Part shown: positions 1 through 10,882 of the stretch, one piece after another
Position numbering within the stretch: the stretch's first letter is position 1
Layout: every line of letters starts with the position of its first letter
Source of the DNA: Lentinus brumalis
Taxonomy: Eukaryota; Basidiomycota; Agaricomycetes; Polyporales; Polyporaceae
Length of the DNA stretch: 64,000 bases
NCBI GenBank assembly: GCA_001792895.1
Contig: MARA01000007.1
Span: 310,001-374,000 of the forward strand
Direction of reading: 5' to 3'
Notes under the pieces: model-generated
What the model was told of the DNA's origin: nothing
The model's input: only the letters and a program-made list of their open reading frames with translations
Database searches by the model: none
Translations under genes and position numbers: made by a program

Positions 1-126
1 TCAGATCTCAGATGTCAGGGAATGACGTCTCTGTTTATCATATATATAAGTAAGCCTAGCGTACTTCAGCACCTCTATCACAGCCTCTCATCTTGCTGGA
101 CATTGTTTCCGGTCAACGTTGTCACC

Positions 127-2734
127 ATGTCTCAAGATCCCAAGGTCGAATGGACCTTGAAGGATTGTCCCTTTCACCACTACACGCAGCTCGTGAAAAC
201 CACAGAGGCTATCCGCAACGATGCGACTTTCCCCGACGCCACTTTGCATCGACGCGCCCAGAGGCACCTGGAAGTCCTCGACAAATTCCCTGACTACGGT
301 CCTTCAACGACGTCCTCATGGGGCTCTCAGATTCTCCTGGCTTGCAGAGGGCACGGATACCCAGTTACGGCCAAGGGCGTTATAGGGGCATTGTACCACA
401 CCGCGGACTTCTTTGGCATGCGCGGCGGGCATCGATACGTGTCGGCAACCATCTGTGCGTGCGCAGACATCCTTCGGGGACCAAACGTGGACCCAGACCA
501 GGAGAGGCTGGCCCGCGAGTTGACTTCCCTCGCCTTCGATATTTGGTTTGTCCAATTTTGGCTTCCGTGTGAGTGCATGTTATCTGAGTATGTGTTGGAG
601 CAACATTAATCGCGTCATAGTCAATCATCCCGCGGGTATGGACATCGTACTGAGTGAACGGACAAAGCACCAGCATCACAGAAAAGGCGTCGAGCTGGTA
701 AGTTCCGCAATAATTAGTTCTCTAAGAATGACACTATAAGGGATGTCATTATGGCACTAGGGTGATAAGTAGATTGTAAGTCCGACGCCATTCCGGCGCC
801 AGTTGCAGCCATCGCGAGCCTTGCACCGCGTTGCCACGATCTTCCAACTCCCTTGCGACGTCCTTGCTACACGCTACGATCTTGCATCCTCCTTGCGACT
901 TTCTGGCGACTGCTTCCGAACTCCTTCCAACCTCGGCGCTTCATAGGCCTCCGCGCAGCGATCACCAATCACAACTGTACAGTTCACGGCGGGGTTTCAA
1001 CTTCCCGCCCCAACATAAGGTCAGCTCCGTCGCCTCTCCTCTATCCCTTCCCACCACCCCACCTCCGCCCGCGAGTTGAACAACTCGGACGTTCGCCCTT
1101 CAAGCTTCAAGCTTCAAAGCCCCGCGGGATCTCATCGCAGGCTCGGTCAACGGGTTCTCGCTGTCTGGCCCCCGGGATCCCTTCAGTGCTGGCGGCTCAG
1201 TCTGGTGGCTGGATTCTGGGTCTGTCTCACTATCCTCTGGGTGTCCTCAAGGCTGTTGTCAATCAAACTTCGCCGGTCTGTGAACGCTGTGGAGTTTCTT
1301 CTCTGGGTCTTCTGGCGGTTGCGGCCTCTCCCTCTCCTCTCCGTGGCCCTTCACGACACGATAGACTTGCCCTTCGCAAGTTGCCTTCCCTCGCGCTTCC
1401 CTCATCTACATTCTCGTCTTCATGCATATATGTACAACGTCGACGCATGTCACGCAGGATTCATGTCGTAGGAATAGTGAATATATATTGGTTTTCCTAT
1501 CTACCACGTACATCTATGCCAGCGTGAGCCTGACGACCGTCGACCATACGACGACGATTGATAAAAATGAACGACGATACTGGATAGGCTCGGAAGCCCA
1601 TTGTAATCGGCTGTGACCGTCGGGAGACTCGCGAAACTTGGCATTATTGCGGTCCTTGGAATGGCCTTGGATCACTTGTAAGGAGACGAGTCCCCTCCTA
1701 GCGTTGTTGCCATGGATTGCATGGTTGCCATTCTCTTATCCCTTATAATCACTTATCAGCGGATGATAACCCCCTTTTAAGCCAATACAATTTCGCCGCC
1801 AAATCTGTGATGAGGTATTGTAACGCCGCTGTTGCGCGATTGTGCCAGTGAATGCGAAGTCATATTAATTTTGAACGCACAGGTCATGGTGCGGGACGGA
1901 TGCTCATGTGTGGCGACTGGTGTCTTAGGCGACACCACGGAGGACGGACGGTCCTTATCGAAGGGGAGTGTCCTCACTATTGTCCCCATACTCCATCAAT
2001 CGTCCGCCGGGTGGGAGGAAGAAGACTCCTTGGTCAGTCCTCTATATGCGTCGCTCATGTACAACGCGTCGCTAAGCGCAAGTGGCATTCCAGAACGATG
2101 ACATGGCCTTGGCCAACGAGAAGTTCACCAACTTGCGGGTGGCGCACTTCCTCCAAGCTTACTGTCAGATGGATCTCCGCTTTGGGCTTCCGGTCGACGA
2201 TCCTCGGAATTGTCTTTTGCTCAGCTGGCGCGCTGCCAGCACGTTCCGGGAATGTCGATGGACACTTCATCCTACCGAGGTCTGTATTCTCTGCCCCGTT
2301 CATGGTATCACCTTATCGTTGATCACGGTCTGTCCCCGTGTACATAGATCCCCAACAGCTACCGAATCAAGGTGTACGGTGCCCCGAGCGAGGTCTTCGG
2401 CACAACGTCCATCAAAGAGTACGTCACCTTCTCGGAGGAGAAGGGCGACCCGGAGTGCCCCATTGTACCACCGCATCCGGACGTGTTGCGAGCCCACGCC
2501 ATGTTCGCTAGTGTATTGCACTTGAGCGGGATGGTTGACACGAACGATCCAACTCGGCTCGAAGACAACAACCTCGTGCTGCAGAATCCAGGCCATCCAG
2601 GCGATGATTCGGTTATCCGCGAGGAAGTCCGCGGTGCTCCGTTAAAATCAGGTATTTGGTCGCGTCTCGGACACGGGATCACGTCGCGGATGCGCAAATC
2701 GCAGTCAGGTGCGACGGGAGGGGTGGTGAGTTGA
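127..2734 (+). pseudogene. HNH-nuclease-like family protein, copy 1 (interrupted)
   Basis: First of four related loci in the window. The N-terminal exon starts at 127 and runs to a GTGAGT donor near 570; it holds the region ending in the motif LAFDIWFVQFW. The central block resumes at about 1883 with VMVRDGCSCVATG, followed near 2200 by DDPRNCLLL. The C-terminal exon (about 2352-2734) reads YRIKVYGAPSEVFG and later LRAHAMFASVLHLSG, the usual tail of fungal HNH_2-type proteins. The paralogue at 34.8-33.3 kb has only about 180 bp between the first two blocks, whereas here the gap is about 1.3 kb, so foreign DNA has probably landed in the intron. No phase-consistent splice could be found across the gap, so it is called a probable pseudogene. 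The HNH His positions read Pro (TIVPIL) and Ala (WRAASTF). A TATATATAAG box lies at about 41-50. A functional spliced gene cannot be excluded without RNA data. Confidence 0.55.
735..1747. mobile_element. Possible non-autonomous TIR element inside HNH-like copy 1
   Basis: Imperfect inverted repeats bound about 1 kb that the other copies of the surrounding gene lack. The left arm is at 735-756 (TATAAGGGAT, six bases, ATGGCA) and the right arm at 1726-1747 is its reverse complement at about 17 of 22 positions. No transposase can be read inside, only short unrelated ORFs in CT-rich sequence. Target-site duplications were not found. It could instead be a solo LTR or unrelated intronic sequence. 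Confidence 0.3.
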
Positions 2735-3073
2735 TGTAGAGGACAGTGGACACCTATGTACCGTAGCGCGGGCTCGTGCGCCCGCGTGCATCTATACTCG
2801 TAACTGTGCGCCATGCCCGCGTCCCGGGCGGGAGGGACGTCTCCATGCAGGAGACACTGGCGCCACGATGCCCATCTTGGTTCGGGTTGGCCTTCGCGTG
2901 CAAGAAACTAGGAGAATACGATACGAAGCAAGTAGAAGCTTGATACTCGCGTTCACAACTGATGCTGTCGGGAGCGGCCTAGCTAGAGCAATATATTGTG
3001 GAGTATACGAGGCAGGCCACTTCGCGCCTCCACATGTCTGGGGAGAAGGAGTGCAATGTGGGCTGATCATATA
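2735..3073. other. Spacer between convergent HNH-like copy 1 and SDR gene
   Basis: This holds the 3' flanks of two convergent genes. I see no ORF with family features and no repeat. Confidence 0.5.
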
Positions 3074-4167
3074 TCATAGCCCGAGGTCCTCCTTCAGGTT
3101 GAGCAGACGACCCTCCATCCCGCCGTGGACCATGAGAACATGGCCAGAGACATGTCCAGAGATAGTAGAGGAGGACAGAACGACGATCTGGTTCGCAACG
3201 TCTTCGGGCACCGCAACCTTCTTCAGAGGCGTCCTGCGGAAGGGGTCGCATCAGCGCCACGACGCCCGGGGCGGTGTACTCACGTTGCAAGAGCCCTGTA
3301 GACGATGTTTGGGTTCTTCAGAGCTTCCTCTGCCATAGGCGTCTTCACCCAACCTGTGCAGCCCTAAATTAGCGGGCCAGCAAAAGCAGACAGACGGGTC
3401 GAGACAAGCCCTACCGGGAGCGACGACGTTGACCCTTCCTCTCGGAGCAATGCCGACAATCTCGTTCTTCAAGCTCAAACACAAGCCGTACATCATCGCT
3501 GCGGTGCATGGCCAACGTCAGCGCGAGAGTGGCATAGCACCCGTGTCAACCCACCGCTCTTCGTCGAAGCATAGTCAGCATGCCCCGCCTCGCCGAACTT
3601 GCCCGCAGTGCTCCCGATCAGTATGATCGCCGCCTTCTCCTTCTGCGCCTCTGACGCCTTCTCCAGACCGCGCAGGTACTCCCGCGCGACGAGGAATGAC
3701 GACGTAAGGTTCGTGCTGAACGTGGATTCCCACTGCGCGAGGCTCATCTGCGCGACAGGCACGTCCCGGGACTCGTAGTACGCATGGTTGATGACGACGA
3801 CCTGGACGGGCCCGTATGGGTCCGCAGAGGCTGAAACAAAGAGCTGTCTGACTGCGTCTTCCTGCGTGAGGTCCGCTTGTAGAGCCCGCACGCGGTCTGC
3901 GCCGAACTCTTGCACGAGAGGGTCGAGCGGGGCCGACTTGGTGTTGTAGTGCGCAGTCACGCGTGCGCCAACCTCTGCGGCGACAGTCAAAGGTCTGCGG
4001 TAAAAGACGTGCGTTGAAAACCCACTCAGGAACAGACGAGCAGTCGCCAGGCCGATGCCTCCACTGGCACCTAGACACGACCATTACCGTCAACAATGCC
4101 TCGCCGGAGCGCACTCCATGAACACACCTGTGATGAGTACATGGACGTTGTGTAATCCGAAGTCCAT
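3074..4167 (-). CDS. Short-chain dehydrogenase/reductase (SDR)
   Basis: NAD(P)-dependent oxidoreductase of the classical SDR fold; the substrate is unknown. The start at 4167 is chosen because it gives MDFGLHNVHVLITG, which splices (donor after ACAG, acceptor TAG) to ASGGIGLATARLFL, the TGxxxGIG dinucleotide-binding motif. A 50-nt intron then joins LFL to KVGARVTAHYNT. The central exon has the NAG-like segment as INHAYY, a Ser at ILIGSTAG, and the catalytic YASTK. Three further short introns separate the remaining exons: MMYGLCLSLKNEIVG, then GWVKTPMAEEALKNP, then TPLKKVAVPEDVANQ. The protein ends HVLMVHGGMEGRLLN...EDLGL with stop at 3074. The order SGHVLMVHGGM matches the usual SDR C-terminal SGxxxxVDGG signature. 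The gene looks intact and is convergent with the HNH-like locus upstream in the window. Confidence 0.85.
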
Positions 4168-4930
4168 TGCGCTCGCTTGCTAGCTGATCTTCCGCGTAGA
4201 GTTGGCGGTCCTGGAACAACCTATCCACACACATCCACCCAGTAATTTTTAAATCTGTAATCGATTACACTCACCGCCGTCATCGTCGCCGGGCCGGGCG
4301 CTGCGAGGCTCCCCGCGCTCGATGGTAAATGGGCTTCTATGCGTACGTATATAAGTCAGGGATCCTACATAGCTACAACCTAAGTTTGCGTGACAGAGCG
4401 ATGGATGCGTTTCGGTGCACTGTTCGTATTGACAATCGTATCGAGGTGTGATAATTGTGGAGCGCAGGCCGTCAGCCTCAGGTATCTCGACGACAAATGT
4501 GTGCAATATGGTTGACAGAATAAGAGTACGCGGTTACGATGCACGAGCGAAGGTCAATCGATGTCCATTGCGTGTTGAAAAGTGCGTGAATGGGACATGA
4601 AGATACTGGGACGGAGACGTCGTGGCTATCATTAAGCATCACATGAGACGGAAGATGGCGTGCGAGACGATGATGCTGAGAACCGGAAAGAGACAGAGAG
4701 GAGAGGGAGACGCTGTTGATACAGGGAGATCCAAGGGATAGCGATAACACGATGCGACGACAGGGACGAGTGACTTGCTTGTGCTTGTGCGAGGGGTATC
4801 CAAGACTGATTGGGCAGGGCGAGAGATGAGGGATGCAAGAGACACGATAGACCAGAGATGATGAGATGCGCAGTCCAAAGATGACGATGAGATGAGGATG
4901 GAAATGGGGAATGGACGCGGTCAACGCGCT
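4168..4930. other. Spacer between SDR start and OTU gene 3' end
   Basis: This is 0.76 kb with no recognisable gene. It must contain the SDR promoter and the OTU 3' untranslated region. The part near 4640-4880 is rich in GAGA/TCTC runs. Confidence 0.4.
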
Positions 4931-7053
4931 CTAGATCTTCAACTCTCTGAACCCTCGGACGTCCAAGCGCCCCGTCCCGTTCTTCCGCCACTCCGCGTTC
5001 GCATCGGGATCGTCCTCGGAACCGTCCGCCACACCCGCTCTGCTCGATGACTTCTGGTACTTTCCGCCTGGGATGACGATCTTGCCCGCGCTCCGGGTGG
5101 TTCTTGCCGAGGTGCTCGCCACGAGAGCAGGCCTCGGCTTCGGTAAGCCGAGAGCCTTCCGCTGGCGACGGGTCAAGCGCTTCTCCGGCTCGGGCGGCGG
5201 AGTAGGCTCCGGTGATGAGATGGACGACAACGAGCTCACTGACTCAGGAGACGAAGCCGACGCTGACAGATCTGGTGTGTCGAGGTCTTCGGCATCGACG
5301 CGCATGTTCTTATCCTCCAGGGAAGTCAACGTGGTGTCACCAGCGTGGGGCGTCCTTGAAGTAGAGGTCGCTCGCGAACTACTCTTCGCCCGCTTTGCGG
5401 CACTCTGAGAGCTCTCTGACATCTGAGAGGACGCGGATGATTCGTCGAAGGTGCGCTTCGGGGACCGATAGGAGCCCGGTTCCAACAGAGACGCGGGAGG
5501 GATGGCAGAGGCTCGCGAAGATGGCGCCGAAGACGGTGGAGGGGACGGAGAAGCCGAGCCTGGCAAGGGAATTTGGGAAGGCGTACGAGGCGTCGAATCC
5601 TCCGCCTCCACAAGGGCAGATACAGCAGTCTTCTTCGTCTCTCGCTTGGGCGGCTTCACGGGCTTCGCCTTCGCCTTCGAGACTGGCTTCTTAGATACAG
5701 GTGAAGAAGGGAAGGACGCGTCGGGCGCTGGCTCCTCAACGATGTTAGGCAGACCAGAGTGCGGTCCTCTGAGGTTCCTGATGGAAGAGAAATGCTCCCA
5801 GTCGTGGTAGCTGCGCCACAGTTCAATGCTAACCTATGTGAGAGCGGTGTGAAAGGCACATACGCGACGTAGACGGTCCCCGTAGCCATTGAAGGCTCCG
5901 TGTCCTCGGCACTCATCTCCGCCTCGCTGCGCCGACGCTCTCTCCGCTGGCGTCGCTTATCACGATCGTCGGTGTTCGAGTCATCGTTCTGTGCCGCCGG
6001 GGCCTCATCGAAGTCTCCGCCGGCTGCCCATTCAATGACGTATACGAGGCCAGGTTGTATAACCTTGACGTTCCTCTTCGTCATGTGCGCAAATGCGGAC
6101 AACTCGAGATGCCCGCCATAAGTCGCTGTAGAGACAAGCATTGCGTCAGCAAAATTGATCAGAGATTGAAGAGCACCGATGGTAGAGAAGAACATTCAGC
6201 TCGCGCTAGAGGACGGCCACCGGGTGGCTTCCTGATGCCATCCAACGACACACTAGCTCATCCATCGACTAGCTCAGACAACTCCGGGCAGACAGGAAAA
6301 TTCCTGGTAACTCAACCGACGCAGTTCAGATCATGACAAGCGCCCAGGCGCTGACGCGGGTATCCTGTACCCGCTCTGCCAGGACGCATATACGAAGCCG
6401 CGGGGTTCAAATGACCTTCCTAGAAGTCGACAACGTCCGTGACAGATCGATCTACGACCTGCAACCGTGGGCGCGATGCTGGTCAGAGCAAGAGTAACCT
6501 GGCAGCCGGAGGTAATCATACCCAGGACCTGCGAGCAGCGCCGGACAGTGAAGTATACATCGGAGGGCTGACTGCGTACGCCGAAATTGATCGAGACAGC
6601 GCATACACTCACCTTGTTGTCGCATGCACGACAGATGATGATCCAGACCCCGTTCATCCTCGACAAATGGGGCATAGCGCTCCTTGTGCTGCTCGATCCA
6701 GTTGCATATATCTGCCCGGAGCTTCAGGTGGTTCGTCGGGGTGCCGTATAGCTGGTCTGACAGCGCACGGAACAGGCAGTTGCCGTCGCCGATGGTGTGG
6801 GCAGCATAGAGGCCAAGCTCGCGCAGCTGGGCGTTGAGCATCTGACTATTCTCTTCAGGGTTGGTCACGATGGGCTTTTCGACATCAGCACAACATGTGC
6901 GCGATACGATAACGATCTGGCGGCTCACCTTGCCCTTGCTCCTCGTCGTGCGAGACCGCACTGAGACAAGATCAGCTCTCTCGCACCAGCCGCGATGCAC
7001 ACCGACATACTCTGAGGTGCTGGTCTGGCATTCTTGCGTCTGGTGTGGCCCAT
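4931..7053 (-). CDS. OTU-domain deubiquitinase (OTUD3-like)
   Basis: Cysteine protease that removes ubiquitin, family OTU (C85). The start at 7053 gives a basic tail, MGHTRRKNARPAPQ, spliced to MRSRTTRSKGK and then to MLNAQLRELGLYAAHTIGDGNCLFRAL, which carries the catalytic Asp and Cys (GDGNC). After FVEDERG...MRQQ an unusually long intron (6126-6612, 487 nt) leads to ATYGGHLELSAFAHM, and another intron within the catalytic core leads to AYHDWEHFSSIRN, which supplies the catalytic His. The remaining C-terminal half (about 230 residues, stop at 4931) is low-complexity, rich in Ser, Pro, Lys and Arg, with stretches such as PTPPPEPEKRLTRRQRKALG that look like nuclear-localisation signals. The catalytic triad is complete, so the enzyme is probably active. 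The target is unknown. Confidence 0.85.
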
Positions 7054-7320
7054 GAATCGGCGAGGGATGGGGGGGAGGGCTTCGTCGTCGTCGTGTGGGG
7101 GTCGTGCTGGTCGGGAACCAAGCGGTGAAGGGGTGTTCCGGGGTCTTCGTTCCGACGGACTTCGGACACCGACTACAGCGGGAACGTGTAACACGCGTGG
7201 TTTCGCCGCTTTCTACGCCCAACGTCAGCCCAAAGTCCTGCAAGCCTAACAACGTACTTACATACGGGGAGTCGTCGGTGAACCTGGTGAGGCTGAAGAT
7301 GTGGAACAGGCAGGGAAGAA

Positions 7321-7605
7321 GTGGGGAAAGCTGTATGCAGGTGCAGAATCACTGATCTGCCAGAAGCGGCGAACTGGCGTCAAGAAAACCAGCTGAAATC
7401 CCCGCTCCGCTTCAATGATCCCCCCGCAGGGCAGAACAAATATAACTCCGACATGCTCCGCGTCAACCTGGGCGGCCCGACACGCGCCAGGGCCCAGCCG
7501 TTGACGTCGGAGGAGCTGCTCACTGTCGACTACGTCGTCGGGAACGTCATCCGCGGTGTGCACGACGCCAGCCGCGACGTCAAAGGTCAGGTCTGCGCTG
7601 TTTGA
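7321..7605 (+). CDS. Hypothetical open frame, possible exon
   Basis: An open frame of 94 codons with a protein-like composition (for example NKYNSDMLRVNLGG and SEELLTVDYVVGNVIRG), lying between the start of the OTU gene and the next plus-strand gene. I do not recognise it. No ATG opens it at a convincing place. A CAG acceptor just before CTGAAATCC (near 7390) and a possible GT donor after GTCAAAG (near 7585) suggest an internal exon of about 190 bp, but no partner exons were found. It may be a relic or part of the 5' region of the gene at 7917. Confidence 0.25.
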   Translation: MGKAVCRCRITDLPEAANWRQENQLKSPLRFNDPPAGQNKYNSDMLRVNLGGPTRARAQPLTSEELLTVDYVVGNVIRGVHDASRDVKGQVCAV

Positions 7606-7916
7606 ACGCGCAGCAATCCAGATGCTCAGTACCTCCCTGTGGTCGTATAGTTCCCGAATCCTGCGCCCAGCCCACGCCGCTGAGACTCTCAGGCCGACTC
7701 TGGCTCGACTTATACCAGCTTCTACCGGTCTCGAGGACGGTGCGTCTACACGCATCCCCGCAGCCCTTCGAACGCTCGACAAGCTCTGGCCTATTGGTCC
7801 CAGCCGACTGCGCAGCGTCAGAAACCGATATCTGTCGCCAATCGGTCACAAGTACTTCGCTGCCCGCGCATTCCCCACACCTGCGATAAATACCGCTCGC
7901 CTCTCCTTCGACCGAC

Positions 7917-10091
7917 ATGGTCATCCTCGACGAGAAGTCTCTGAGTCTGATGCAGCCCCCTCCGCCGCCCTATGTCGAGGCTGGTCCCATTAGCCCCCCG
8001 CCCTTCCCGACGCAGAGCCGCGCTCCTCCCACGCTCAGCACTCTGCCGCCCCATATCCTGCTGCGGATCGTCTACGAGACGTTTTCGGATGGCCGCGTGG
8101 AGAAGCAGCGCAAGGTCCTCTACTGGCTCACCATGAGCTTGCGCCTCGTGAATAGATCTATATACATCGGTGAGTCGTTCTTTCCTGCTTCTCGACACCC
8201 CACAACCCATCGCGCCTCCTCCTGTCCGCTGGTGAGCTATAGCTGCAGTCCCATGCCCTCTGCACAAGCATCTGGAGGGAGGCTTTTCAGTCGGTGTGCG
8301 CAGGCACCTACCGGGACCCCTTTCGCTGAAGCTTCGTACCCCCGCGAACGAGTATGAAAGACGCCACGAATGAGATTCGAGGGAGCCGCGCAGAGGGCCC
8401 GCTTCTGCACATCGGGTGCGTTCGTATAGCGAGGCGTAGTGGACCTCGTATCCCCTTCGAACGTCTCTATCTATGATGTACGTATCACAGCCGTAAGGCA
8501 AGTGAACGAGCACTGGCATGATGTCTGTCCATATGCGCGCCCACCTGCCTTCACACGTTCCTCGTCGCGGCGTGCATGCAAGTGATGCACCTTGCATTAT
8601 TCGCTGCCTGCACATCCGCCATGAGGCGCACACTGGGCAACTTTGGTAAACCTCTGCCTATGTATTTCCTCCGGCCTACTTATGTGGCCATTTAGTCGCG
8701 CACGTAGGAAAGTCACAGGCACTCTACGATGAGTAGGGCACAGCACGTGTGGGGTATACCCGACTCGGGTACGGGTAGAAACCCGTGCGGATATGGGTAC
8801 GGGTGGACCTTACTCTACCCGTGGGCAGGACCTTCGCTAAACAGCGACTGTCCTGCTCGAAATGACCCGGTGTCTGTCTCCCTACAGAGGGACTGGGAAA
8901 GGTGAGCTGTCGACAAAAGTCACATTTTACACTTCCTCCATGCGTCGCAAAGAATGGGAGTGCGCCCCCACCCGCAACCTTACCCTACCCGTACCCGTCT
9001 CCCCTGGTATCTCACCCGCACGGGTACGGGTACGGGTACGTGCAGGTGTCTCGTCCCCGTACGCGACCCGTGCTACGCCCTAACGAGATCAGCGCCCCAC
9101 CACCATCACACAAGAGTACACAATTGTGTAGTGCTTGATGGACACCACGATCAGTGGCGGCCGATGGCGTCGCCCGTGGACCTGTGTGCTGGTGGTAGGG
9201 GCGACACATTACTGGCTGTGGCTTGAGTGAGGGCTGCCTGTAACAAGGCAGAATGTGGTGGACACTCCGCAGGACTCTCTCTCTTGACCCACCGCTGTGA
9301 TCACGCTAGGGCGATAGTTCTCGATGTGGAATATCCCTCGTGGTCCAGATGCTCTCCATCTGCCCAGTCATCTACATGTCTCGTTTCGTTGATCTACCTC
9401 TCCCTTGTATACATTCTGACGTCTTTGTACAGCTTGTATGCACGTCCTGCGGTCCACATACCTCCCCGCGTACGCCTCCCTCATACGTTCCCCGTACACG
9501 TCCGACCCCTTCCCACACGGGACATCTTCCGCCACCGAATCAGCGTCATCGGCGTCCCTCCGCCCAGCACAGTCCGTCCAGCGCGAAACACGCGTCCTCG
9601 ACCTCTACATCGTGCTCAAGGTGCGTGAGGACGTGTGGACGGACGACAGCGAGTTCCACCTCGAGCGGGAAGAGAGCTTCAAGGACCTCTTCGACCTCAT
9701 GCAGCCCCGGGCGCGGCTCGAGGACCTCGTCCGCCACTACGGCACTCGAGAGGGTGTCATCTCTGTCCCCTCCGCCTCTGGGTTCACCCAGGTCGCTTCC
9801 GCGCCCGCGACCCCGACGACGCCCACGCACTCGAAGAAGATCGTCAGCTGGAAGACGGACGCGAGCAGCAGTCGGATCGGCCGCAGCACAGCCTTCGCAC
9901 TCCCGTTCGCTGCGCTTTCGGCGTCCTATTCCCCGCGAGCGGTCGGCGTGGTCCTCACGACGCGGCAATCCAAGAGGAAGATCGTCGAGATCCCGCGGAC
10001 GAGGGAGGAGACGCTGGAGGTCTCCGCGAAGAAGCTCGTGCGGGAGCTGCGGGACTGGCTTGCGTCAAACCCCGACCATGGTGTGCGCTGA
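7917..10091 (+). CDS. Conserved agaricomycete protein of unknown function
   Basis: Two exons. Exon 1 (7917-8170) encodes MVILDEKSLSL, a proline-rich stretch, then LPPHILLRIVYETF and KVLYWLTMSLRLVNRSIYI. After a GTGAGT donor the next exon begins at about 9432 with ACMHVLRSTYLPAYASLI. It continues through RETRVLDLYIVLKVREDVW and EESFKDLFDLMQPRARLEDLVRHYG to the stop at 10091. The joined protein is about 300 residues. The leucine-rich start resembles an F-box-like LPPxxLxxI helix, but I cannot confirm an F-box. The second half is conserved-looking, with the tail ALPFAALSASYSPRAVGVVL and a basic segment RQSKRKIVEIPR. The intron is about 1.26 kb, far longer than usual here, and contains a probable hAT-like MITE. 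A TATA-like GATAAATA lies about 30 bp upstream of the ATG. Confidence 0.65.
8734..9082. mobile_element. hAT-like MITE with GGGTAC/GTACCC repeats, in an intron
   Basis: A block of about 349 bp inside the long intron of the preceding gene. Its ends are imperfect inverted repeats beginning TAGGGC followed two bases later by AGCACG at the left, with the reverse complement (CGTGCTACGCCCTA) at the right, the TAGGG start being typical of hAT elements. Inside are clustered copies of GGGTAC on the left and of GTACCC followed by GGGTAC on the right, which could fold back on themselves. The flanking 8-mers (acgatgag and acgagatc) match only at their first four bases, so a clean target duplication is not shown. 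Confidence 0.45.
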
Positions 10092-10882
10092 GTCCTGGTC
10101 CGCAGGCGTCAGCTTGTTTGACTCGGACCCGATCTGGATTCTTGCTCTTGTATCCCTAGTTGCTGTATTCTGGACGGAACTGTACCCATACTATACCGCT
10201 GTACGCCGTACGTACGTATTCCTTGAGACTATTGCTTGATTAAGTGCTGAACATAATGAGTATGCTCTCCATCCGCCAGTTGCGCCCTCTCCAGATCTGC
10301 AAGATCGTACAAGAAACAGAACATCCTGCTGTACTTCCTGCCCGCGACATGCGCCTGTCGCCACCACGGCACCCGAGCGGGCTTCATGCCGTTCCGTCCT
10401 CCAGTTGTATTGCCCATGTCGACAGCCGCTTCCGTACCCGCGACAAAGACTGCGCGAATAGACTCCCAGAAGTCAGTCAACTGTCACACAAACACTACCG
10501 CTACCGGCAGCAGTCGGATCGACTGGTCTCAGCCGCTGCGCCTTCGACAGAACACCCTAGGAACATGTTCGGGGCATGAAGCCAACGGCCCCAGCTCCTG
10601 CACAAGTTGCTGCGTCGGAAACTCCAGCGTCTGATATCCTCTCTCATGCCCCGGATCTCAACCTCTCGAACCGCCACGAAGCGAGGATTGAGCCGACAGC
10701 TTACCGCGGCTGTAGGTAATTCTGAATATATGTTGATTGGGCTGAGCATACTGAGCAGATTTTGCACAGACGTGCGTGCTCTTCGGAAGGTCACATATAT
10801 CAACTCGACCGCGTACCACGTATACAAATACATTTACAAGACTGTTGGGATATCTCCGACCTCCATCAAATGCTCCCGATCC
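10092..10882. other. Spacer with no recognised gene
   Basis: 0.79 kb between convergent genes. Several short frames are open on both strands, but none shows family motifs or splice-consistent continuation. Confidence 0.4.

Noticed and set aside
853..1527. Open frame of 224 codons on the plus strand
   Set aside because: Composition is Ser/Pro/Leu/Arg-rich with no domain, and it lies within the block inserted in HNH-like copy 1; most likely chance coding in CT-rich DNA.
9010..9060. GGGTAC tandem copies as a telomere-like tract
   Set aside because: The unit is not a fungal telomere repeat and occurs within a bounded element with opposite-strand copies.
10244..10860. Short frames between 10.2 and 10.9 kb as possible genes
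   Set aside because: None continues across plausible splice sites or shows known residues.
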